From positions 96,896,495 to 96,960,494 of the forward strand of contig OY755044.1 of assembly GCA_963576565.1 (NCBI GenBank): a DNA stretch of 64,000 bases. The letters are read 5' to 3'. Positions 33,368 to 44,900 of the stretch are shown piece after piece. The notes below the pieces were generated by a model. The model made no database searches, was not told where the DNA came from, and saw nothing but the letters and a program-made list of their open reading frames with translations. The DNA comes from Aspidapion aeneum. Lineage: Eukaryota; Arthropoda; Insecta; Coleoptera; Brentidae. A program made the position numbers and the translations under genes. Positions within the stretch are counted from its first letter, which is position 1, and every line of letters starts with the position of its first letter.

Positions 33368-36300
33368 CGGTTTCACAACGTTCTACGTCTTCCGATACCC
33401 AATCTCCACTCGTTTCTGTTTGCCCATAATTCATCATCTAGGCCTCTTAATCTTATTTCACTGTCTATTCCTTCTCTCCAGCTTCTCCTTGGCCGTCCTC
33501 GTTTTCTTCGGCCAGTTGGTTTCCATTGTAGTATTTGTTTAGGTAGTCTTTCATCATTCATTCTTTGTACATGTCCGTACCACACTAGTTGTTTTGTTCT
33601 TATATCATCCACCAAAGTACGTTCACCCACTGTCATAATTTCTCTTATTCTTTGATTTGTAACTCTTTCTCTTTTTGATTTCCCTGCTGCTCTTCTCCAA
33701 TAGTCCATCTCCGTAGCGGAAAGCATTTTTTCTGTGCTATGCTTGATTGGCCATACTTCTGAGCCGTATGTAATAATACTTATTACAATGGTGTTATATA
33801 TAAGCTTTTTGTTATGTTTTGATATACTTTGGTCCCAAATCAATCCATTTAATAAAGTTATTGCTTTTCTTCCTTGTACGTTTCGATCTTTTATAGCCTT
33901 GTCTAGTGTTCCGTCAGCTGTAATTTTTAGACCTAAGTATTTATACTCATCACAGGACTGAATTCGCTGCCCGGTATTTAAGATTAGATCCTGTTTCATT
34001 CCACCGATACACATATACTCTGTCTTATTGAGATTAACCTCTACTCCCCACTTATTGTACTCTTGTATTAGTTTTCGTGTCATATATTCGAGGTCGTCAT
34101 AATCCTGAGCCACTACTATCTGATCATCGGCAAAACATAAAGTATACAAGGTGGTTTCGTCCAACGGAATTCCCATATTTTGGCATTTTCTCTTCCATAC
34201 TTTAAGGACTTGTTCCAAGTATAGCTTGAAGAGCGTAGGCGAGATTCAGCAACCTTGTTTAAGACCTCTATTTACTTGAAAGACCTTGGTTAGTTTTGCT
34301 TTTATTTTAACTTTTGCCTTACTATTGCGGTATAACTCTTTGATAACCTTAATTAGTTGTACACTTATGTTTGTGTTTTCCAACGCTTTCCAAAGTAGAT
34401 TTAGTGTTATACTATCATATGCCTTCTGCAAATCGACGTAAAGCAGATGCAGCTCTTGTCCGTATGCCATTTTCTTTTCAATAACTTGGGTTATACAAAA
34501 GAGATGATCAGAAGTCGATCTACCCAAAATTAAAATAAAAAATTAAAAAAAAATACTGTGCTTCGACCGGTACTTGAACCGAACCTTTGGCTATGTACGT
34601 CAACGCCCTAACCAAATAGGCCACCGAAACCATGACTATAAATTTTTAAAACTTTATCTCACGGTCAGTGTCAAAGTGCAGGAACGCTAGTTCTTGCGTT
34701 ATTCACTCAGCCAAGCCATCCAACTAATTTGTTATATTTCTTCGCTTCCACTGTTAAACTTTGAACTCAAATTAGATATTTATACTCATGATTTCGGTGG
34801 CCTATTTGGTTAGGGCGTTGGCGTACATAGCGAAAGGTTCGGGTTCAAATCTCGACCGAAGCACAGAAAACTAGTTCGGAATTGTTGTTTACGGTTTTAA
34901 GTAAAACCTTGCATTACTGCATTTTACGAAAGGTTTGTTATGTCGAAAATACTCTGTTTGTTTTTACGAGATATACAATCAATGTCGCTTGTTTGTTTGT
35001 TTTTTTCCTTTTCGTACTGGGAGTTTCCAAACCTACTTGGGGTGGAATTTATGGTGAAGCCTCGAGACCGGCCTTAACATAAATTCAATAAACTTAATGA
35101 AGGGTGGTAGGAAGAAAGTGGGGACTCAGCCCAAGGATCATGCACTGGATCTACACGGCTATCATAAGACCGAGGATCCAATACGGATCCGTGGTCTGGT
35201 GGCCGGGGGCAATGAAAACCACTAACGCTAAAAAGCTCGAGGGAATGCAGAGGCTGGCGACCTTGAGCATCACCGGAGCTTTAAGGTCTACTCCTAACAT
35301 AGCCCTGAATACGATCCTGGGTCTCTCATCGCTGTCCACCTGGATAAAGAAGGAAGTGATGGCAGTATACCTTAGGATAAGGGACGCGGGCGTGTGGAGA
35401 AGGAGCGGTGGACAAAAAGGACATTCGGAGATCGCGACTGTGACGGAAAAGGAGATTCCTTTACCGACGTACAGGCTAGCGATGCCAGAGAAACGGTTAG
35501 GGGAGAAAAGGAGATACCGTGTAACCATACCGCCAAGGGATGCATGGAAGGAGGAAGGAGTTGAATTCCTTAGCGACGCCACGGTCTGCTATATACAGAC
35601 GGATCAAGGCTGACAGACCGGAATTCGACCGGTGCAGGAGTGTTCGTGGAAAGCAAGGGCATTGGAAAAAGCTACTCGCTGGGATCCAATGCAACAGTCT
35701 TCCAGGCAGAGGTTTACGCTATACTGGCAGTAACATGGGAGGAAGAAATTAGGAACGAAACAGGAAAACGCCTCTGCATCTGTTCAGACAGTCAAGCTGC
35801 GCTGAAAGCACTGTGCAAACCAACCATATCCGCGGATTTGGTGCAGGAGTGTGCGGATGTACTTCAGGAGTTGGCCGGCGTAAGAGAGGTAGAGCTCGTA
35901 TGGGTCCCAGGCCACATGGAAGTCCCCGGAAACGAGAAAGTGGACGCACTCGCCAGGGGAGGATCCCGGCAGAAATGCGTCGGGCCAGAGCCTTTCCTGG
36001 GGCTCACAAGAGGGCAAATGAAGTCGGCCCTAACAGAGTGGACCCAGAAAGAGATACAAAGGGAATGGACCAACACAGGAAACGCCAGTATATGACAGGA
36101 TACAGCAAATCCCGTAGGGACTGGCTGCTCCGTAGAACACGAAGAAAGGTGGGAGCCATAGTGGGAGTCCTGCGTCCTACAAGGGCACCTGGCAAGGATG
36201 AGAGTGAAGGAGTACGCGACGTGCGAGCGATGTTGGGCCGACGACGAAACCTCGGCGCATTTCCTCTCATCATGCGAAGCATACAAGGAGGCAAGGAGAG

Positions 36301-37209
36301 GTATTCGAAGAGGAAGTCTTTGAGACGGAAGAGCTTCTAAATCTGAGGTGGCCCGATATTCTGGCGTTTGTACAGAAGACGGGAGATTCCTTAGCGAAGG
36401 AAGGACGCAGTGGGGCGATGCCCGGGGGTTGGCGAAAAGGGCGCTTCATGTGCAATAGTCGCCAGGCCTAGATCCTACCCCACACTACTACTACTACTTA
36501 ATGCTAATAGTGGGTGGGACAAAAACTTAAAATTATATTTTACTTCTATTTAAAATTAAAAGGAGTAAGAAAACACTGCTTTGCGCCGAAAAAATAATTT
36601 TATAACTAACCTTTATAAATATCGATGTGTAACAAATAAGTTGAATAGTTAACGGAATGCCAACCAAAACTGTAATAATTACAAACCAGTACATATTTGT
36701 CATTTTTTCGTCCTCGGTACAGTATTTCTCGTCAAAGTTTTTCCAAATGCGTTCCTAAAAATTGGGAGAGTAATCTTTAAAACAGAAACAAACATTATTT
36801 AAGAAAGAGAAAGTTTGAAAATAGATAACTACAAAAGGAAAAGGATAACGTAATTATTCCTGTCAAAGATCCTACTGACTATCCTATCCTCTCTAACACT
36901 TTAGGACTTGTATCTCAGCAACTCTGTAATATCCCATTTTCTATGTCAAATATTATTTTGTATAGTCTTTATTTTATGCCATTACAATTATTCAGAAAAT
37001 TGAGAAGTTTTTAAGCAAAATCTAAAACGGCGGCAAAATGGTTCATTTCACATGGGCGCACCCAGCCTTAGATTTTAGCTCACACTACTACTATAAGTAG
37101 TGTGAGCTATGGTGATCCTAATTTTTTCGAGAAAAAAAAAGTTGCTCCGATTTCAAAATTTTTTATATATCTTTGCGTTTCAGATGATTTTGAAACTTTT
37201 TTGTTTTGC

Positions 37210-37244
<35 letters not shown>

Positions 37245-38151
37245 ATGTCTGTCTGTATGTCTGTCTGTAACGACCAACCCGCATAACTCAAAAACCGCTT
37301 GTCCGATTTTAATGAAATTTGGTACCTAAGTTGGGTCTTGGGCCGTAATGGTCCCATTTAAAAATGAACAAAATCCACCAAACGCAAGCCAAATAAAAGG
37401 GTGGGGGTAGATTCCAAAAATTAGAGTTTATGTGAAAATATGGCATGTGTGATATCAAACGAAAGGTAATTAAGTCTGGAGTTAAAAAAAATTAATTTTA
37501 GTTTATTTTTAAAAAAAGGGTGGGGGTAGATGTCAAAAATTAGAGTTTAAGTGAAAATATGGCGTGTGTGATATCAAACGAAAGGTAATTGAATCTGGAG
37601 TTAAACAAAATACATTTTAGTTTTTTTCAAAAGGGTGGGGGGTAGATTAAAATAATTTGAGTTTAAGTCAAAACATGGCTTGTGTGGTATCAAACGAAAG
37701 GTAATTGAGTCTGGAGTTGAATAAAATATATTTCAGTTTTTGATTATATTAGCTCACACTATAACTATAGTACCTAGTGTGAGCTTAGGTGCCCATAGAT
37801 TGGCAGAGTATTTTAATATATTTTGTACATATTTGATGATAAAACATGAAAAATACCTTAAAATTTGACATCAGGAGGCTTGCGAAAAGACGACATGATG
37901 ACCTTTTTTTTTTTTTGGTCGCAAGTTTTTTGAGGGCGCACTTTGTAGCTGTCGGGCCCCCCCACACATAATGACCTTTTTTAGCTCACACATATACTAT
38001 ACTATAGTAGTGTGAGCTATGGTGATCCTAATTTTTTCGAGAAAAAAAAAGTTTCTCCGATTTCAAAAATTTTTATATATCTTTGCGTTTCAGATGATTT
38101 TGAAACTTTTTTGTTGCGCCGTCTGTCTGTCTGTCTGTCTGTCTGTCTGTA

Positions 38152-38198
<47 letters not shown>

Positions 38199-38924
38199 GT
38201 GTCTGTATGTCTGTCTGTAACGACCAACGCGCATAACTCAAAAACCGCTTGGCCGATTTTAATGAAATTTGGTACCTAGGCTGGGTCTTGGGTCGAGATG
38301 GTCCCATTTAAAAATGAGCAAAATCCACCGAACACAAACCAAATAAAAGGGTGGGGGTGGATTTCAAAAATTAGAGTTTATGTGAAAATATGGCGTGTGT
38401 GATATTAAACAAAAGGTAATTGAGTCTGCAGTTAAACAAAATACATTTTAATTTATTTAAAAAAAAAGGGTGGGGGTATATTTTAAAAATTAAAGTTTAA
38501 GTGAAAATATGGCGTGTGTGATATCAAACGAAAGGTAATTGAGTCCGGACTTTAACAAAATACATTTTAGTTTTTGTTTTTTTTTGTAAGGGTGGGGGTA
38601 GATTTCAAAAATTTGAGTTTAAGTCAAAACATGGCTTGTGTGGTATCAAACAAAAGGTAATTTAGTCTGGAGTTGAATAAAATATATTTCAGTTTTTAGT
38701 TATATTAGCTCACATGTACACTATAACTATAGTACCTAGTGTGAGCTTAGGGGCCCATATATTGGCAGAGTATTTTTTTTGTTTTTAGCTCACACATATA
38801 CTATACTATAGTAGTGTGACCTATGGTGATCCTAATTTTTTCGAAAAAAAAAAAGTTGCTCCGATTTCAAAATTTTTTATATATCTTTGCGTTTCAGATG
38901 ATTTTGAAACTTTTTTGTTGCGCC

Positions 38925-38958
<34 letters not shown>

Positions 38959-38959
38959 A

Positions 38960-38990
<31 letters not shown>

Positions 38991-41900
38991 GTGTCTGTAT
39001 GTCTGTCTGTAACGACCAACGCGCATAACTCAAAAACCGCTTGCCCGATTTTAATGAAATTTGGTACCCAGGCTGAGTTTTGGGTCGAGATGGTCCCATT
39101 TGAAAATGAACAAAATCCACCGAACACAAGCCAAATAAAAGGGTGGGGGTAGATTTCAAAAATTAGAGTTTATGAAAAAATATGGCGTGTGTGATATCAA
39201 ACGAAAGGTAATTGAGTCTGGAGTTAAACAAAATACATTTCAGTTTATTTAAAAAAAAGGGGGGGGGGGGTAAATTTCAAAAATTAGTGTTTAAGTGGAA
39301 ATATGGCGTGTGTGATATCAAACGAAAGGTAATTGAGTCTGGAGTTAAACAAAATACATTTTAGTTTATTTAAAAAAGGGGGGGGGTAAATTTCAAAAAT
39401 TAGTGTTTAAGTGGAAATATGGCGTGTGTGATATCAAACGAAAGGTAATTGAGTCTGGAGTTAAACAAAATACATTTTAGTTTAAAAAAAAGGGTGGGGG
39501 TAGATTTGAAAAATTAGAGTATAAGTCAAAACATGGCTTGTGTGGTATCAAACGAAAGGTAATTGAGTCTGGAGTTCAATAAAACATACTTCAGTTTTTA
39601 GTTAACTTAGCTTTCACGTAGATACACTATAACTATAGTACCCAGTGTGAGCTTAGGTGCTCATAGATTGGCAGAGTATTTTTTTGGTCGCAAGTTTTTT
39701 GAGGGCGCGTTTCGTAGCTGTCGGGCCCCCCCCAAGACACATTCCTGGGTGCGCCACTGCATTTCATAACTCGAAATCTATTAGTCTTACAAAAAACTCA
39801 CATTTTAACATTTTTGTAGGAAATTTTGTTGCCTTCGTGGGTGGCAAAGGGAATGTGTGATATCATCACTTTAGTGAGAAGTTAAGTTTAGTTAAGACAC
39901 AAAGTAAGTGGTATTCATTTAAATAACCACATAGAATTTGCTAGATAAGACTGATATTAGGTGCCAATTAAATAGTGCCTATAGGCAAAACATTAGCGAA
40001 CATAATGAAAATGTCACAAAAATTAGACATATACTTAGCAGGTTAATAGATTGTTTAAAATTCTGTGGGATTTTTGAGGAGCACGGAGCCATAAAAATAA
40101 AGGCGAATGGGCTATATATCTATAAACAAATAAACTAAAAACTACACCAAGTAGCCGCTTGTTTGAAAAATACTAAAATAAAATTGTTTCGGTAAGTTTT
40201 AAATTTCTGCCCCCCCCCCCATTTATAACGTAACCAGCCGGCACTGATTAAAAGGGTCATATAACTTACATACAACACCAAACCAAACTCATAACCCTCT
40301 TTTTTGCATTACGTAGACGGTTAATTCGAATACATTTTTCTTAAATATTGTTTAGTAGTTACTTTGTATGATCTGTAGAATCCAAATGGTGTAGAGAAAA
40401 TACTTCCAACTAGCCATGATGTGGCAATGATAACTTTTGAACTTCTTTTGCTTATTCTAGACTCATGTGGTAAAACTATTGCTGTTAATCTGTCATAAGT
40501 AATAGCAGATAGGGTTATTACCCCAGCTATTAGTGCAACACCTAAAAAATTGAAAACATTTTTTAGTTTTGTCAAACATTAAACGATTCCAGAAAAAAGT
40601 GTACAAGCAAAAACCGTACACTGAAAAACTCGCACACGAAAAAGTTAAATTTTAAAAAATATAGGCTCACTTTAAGTCTTATAGTGGGTTTACACATGCA
40701 TGAATTTAGTGGCGCCAGTGTTCGCGCCAGTTCTATTGGCACGCCAGTAAAGGTTTACACTATTGTGCGAAAATTAAAAAGACTGGCACGCCAGTTTCAT
40801 TTTTAAAGTGTACACGATACGCGATATGTCGGCTAAACTCTCGGAAGCCTGCAAAATAGTCGCTAAAATTTTATTGAAAAAAAAAAAAGAGATTCAGGAA
40901 AAGGAACAACGAAAAGGCCGTATCTGCATGGGTTAAAGCATGGATTGCTAGTCGATCTACTTTGGGTGCTTTCGAAAAACTTTTAGGAGAACTTGCAGCA
41001 GAAGATCCTGTGAGCTATAAAAACCATCTTCGAATGACAAAGCAACATTTTGATATTCTTCTAGAGTTTCTCTTATTTAAACAACATTCTTTAAAACTCG
41101 GTCTGCTACTTTAAACCATGGTACTTTTGGGGTGTATACTTCATTTGCACCGGCTCCGGAACGTTGGCTTTTTTAAATTTTTGTCAATTCCAAAGCATAT
41201 GTGTTTCTTATGGATCATATTTTTGCTTTTACTTCTGCAACTTCAAAGCCTTCAATAGTCATTATTTTACTAATTTTTTGGGAAGCATTATCTCGACTAT
41301 CTTTGTTTTTATACGAACTACTGTGTACATCCCATAAACAAGGAAAACATTCATAGCCTTCAAGAAACTGTATGGTCAGTTCTGCTGACCACTTTTTTAG
41401 CCATATTAAGCTATAAAAACAAAAATAAAAATAAATATGAAAATAAAAAATAATGTAAAATAATGAACTTAAAACTGGCGAGCCGACGTGCAAGCACTTG
41501 TTTACACATAAAAATTTTCCTTTTCTGCGCGCATGCGTCACCACTGGCGCCAGCAAATTCAGTCAGCTGCAGACTTTTTTGATACATGCATGCAAAAAAA
41601 TAACTTGTGTGCAAGTCGGTGTTTACACTTGCAAATTTAACTTACTGGCGCGCCAGTTTTTATTGGCGCCAGCAAATCCATGCATGTGTAAACTCTCCTT
41701 TAAGACAAGTTTACAACAATTTAGCGGAAATAACAATTATGTATGCTATGCTACGTATTTTAGCATGACATTCTGTCACAAAAGTTTTGTGGAAAAACCA
41801 TTACCTGGGCCAAGTTATTTTATAATTAGTTTATAATTCTCATAATAAAAACACTCAATCATTGACAAAATTACAGTCAATTTAGCGATTTAAGTTAACA

Positions 41901-44900
41901 ACTAGACTAAAAGGACAGAGACTTTTTTTCTAATATCATGTTCAAAATTGATAACCCTGTCTGTAGCGTAGTGATAGAACATGTACGTTTTTGATTGTTT
42001 AAGTTGATTTAACTTTGCTCTAACTTTTTGACAAGTAATTCAATAATAGCTAGATGGATGGAAAGACCCAGTATACCATTAGAGTAAATGCTATACTGAC
42101 CACGAAGATTCTGCTTAGAAAGCGAAAAACTAATTTAGCAGGTGTGTAATAGACACAACTTTTCCACTTCATCCCTCCCGAGTCATGCGCCGCCTTCCAT
42201 AAGCCGCGTCGAATTTTATTGCATTGTTTTTGTTAGGGATAAAGATATTTAATTGTTCAGTTTGGGTGTGGTCTATCATTCAGTTCCTCGAAATTTTCGA
42301 AGCGGAAGGTATCCATTTTTCGTTTATTATTGTCTCTAAACAAACCGCGTTCAATTAGGCTGCCTTATCCATAAAATTGATTTTTTACACTGCTGTTGTC
42401 ACGGCATAGCATAGTAAGAATATGCTATTTTTAAAACCTCACAAAAGCTACCGAATTAAATGCTCATACTTGCCACCCTGTTGTGCTAAACAATAACCTA
42501 AACCAGTGGCGTATATAAGGGGGGGGGGGTTAAGGTAAGATTTTTTTTGATATTTTTTACATATTTCATGAGCGCCTCCCCCCCAAACTGTCTCGCCCCC
42601 TCAAAGTTTTTATACGCCCCTAACCCAAACGGTTATAAAATCCCTGTCATACATTGCTTAGTAGAAGTGTTGATTTTCGTTACTTTTGATTACTCGTTAC
42701 TAATCGTTACTCGCCTACTAAGTAATAATTTTATATATTCGTTACTATCGTTACTTTGAGTACTGTAACTGTGTTCAATTCAATCATACAATTAGTGAAA
42801 AATACTCGGACTGTCGTTAATTCGAAGATCATTTACTTGTAGATATATTTTTGTTGTTGATAAATTATGGAAATATTCAATTGAAATTTTCAAAATGCGG
42901 GTAAAATTAAAAAAAAATAAAGGTAGGAATTACCTAGGAACTGTTCTGTGTATAACTTTGTTTTAAAAATCTAATGCCTTTCATACAAAGAAATACATAC
43001 ATGAAATCTAAAAGTAATTAAAAATAGTGACAAAAATAACATTCTTAAATGAGAACACAAAAAATAGTTAGTTAGTTACTTAAGTTATCATAGTTACTCC
43101 CTGATTTTGAATTAACGACTTTTGAGTGAATACTGAATACGTAGTAACGAAAGTAATCATTTAATCGGATCGGTATTCGCTACTCCGTTATTTGTCGAGT
43201 AACGAGTACTCGAGTAACGAATAGTTACTTTTTCAACACCTCTATCCCAACAAACAATTAAAGTTGTAACGACGAAACCCCAACTAGAAAGAATTTCTTA
43301 AAAGTAACCGCAACGTACTCCCGCTACGTCTCAGTATACCATACAGCGACGTTATAATTCCCTAAGTGGGGAACCAATTTCTGGTTATAACTACTTGGCC
43401 AAGTGTTTAAAGTCACTGTAGTAACAACTACACTACTACGTCGTAGCCAGGTATCTACTACGTCGTAGAGGCTGTTTTTTTTCCGTAATGACATAAAAGT
43501 TGCGATGTAGTTGCAAATAATATAATCGTTTCTTTTTGGTAGAATTGTTACACAATATGGTGGACACAACAGTAAACAGACTCGCTTAGTTTTTTTGTTT
43601 GGTTATGGTTATAATATGAACTATGTTATCCAAAAGTGTGAGAATTTACGAGCAGAGGATCAAAATTCGAGTGCGACGCAAAGTTTTTTGTATAACATGC
43701 ATTATATATATTGCAAAAAACCGGTGCGCCCGTAAAATTGAGCCGTTTTCTGGTAGCTGATGGAATTTTTGTGTTGTGATTTTGGAGGTTATGTTTTCAT
43801 AATCGACAGTTAACTCCAACAAATGGTGCTTAAGAAGAGCATTTTTGGTAAGCTTCAACTAATTTGTTTATAAAATAGTATGGCTCTTTAATATGAGCTC
43901 ATAAAACGACAACAAAAATATTAAATTTTCTTTCTTACATAAAAACATGGCGTCCCAAACTATATTCCCTGATAGTCGAAAAGGTTACTTGAAAGTAGTT
44001 GCGGCTTTAAAGTTGATCCAAAAAGTTATTTTGTCTACATTGTTACATCAGATGTTACTATGATGACACAAACTTTTGTGGTAAAAATTAAAGTTATAAT
44101 GTAGTTGTCGGATACACTTGTTTGGGACTCCAATGAAGCTTAACTTTCTAGTGGTAATTAAGTAGGATATAAAAGTCAGGGCGACTACGAAATAACGACT
44201 AAAAAGAAAGTAAAACTTTAGCAACGTCCTATTGTGGTAGAGAAGACTATCAGAATCGACTATCAAGAAACAATCCTATGAAGTAGTTTAGAGGGTCGTT
44301 TTTACGAAACATCTACTATTTCCTGATACTAAATAGTAGTTAGAACTAAAAAGTAACAAATTTTGGTTGGGATCACCACATTTCTACTATAAGAAAGTAG
44401 CAAAGCCTTTAGAACATGTAGCCGCTACTATAAATGTTAGTTGGGATGGCTTAGCATCTCAGGTGTGACCGAATTAAAAGCCTCTTCAATTTTAATTTGA
44501 ACTGCTTCTAAATTATGAGCTCGAATATGATCAAATGTAAACTTGAGTGCATAGAAATCGGCCCACTGTAAGTCTTTGGACTTTAACTATATTTTTTTTA
44601 AGAATTATTTATCAGATCAAAAAAAGAAATATGCTGTTTGAATGACAATTTAATATGCATTAATGTGAGTATAGATTTTTGTCAAATTGTCTTTGCAACT
44701 AAAATTTGCATATTATTCGTTTTATAAAATGTCAATAGTGTTCAAGTGTGTAAGTTTAATGCATACTACACCACAAAAAACCGCCCAAGTTATTGCTTTA
44801 ATCGAAAACGGACTTAGTCAGCGAGCTGTTGCCAGACAATTGAATATGACCCGCGCAGCGGTTCGAAGAGTGTACCAGCATTATAAGGAGACTGGAGACT

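Noticed and set aside
34793..34862. Functional tRNA gene
   Set aside because: A-box, B-box, T-stem and acceptor pairing are visible, but the anticodon stem is mismatched and an inverted near-copy sits 164 bp away. A SINE-type repeat fits better.
35151..36455. Minus-strand and alternative-frame ORFs across the GC-rich LINE fragment
   Set aside because: GC-rich coding DNA keeps several frames open. Only the plus-strand RT and RNase H frames show family motifs.
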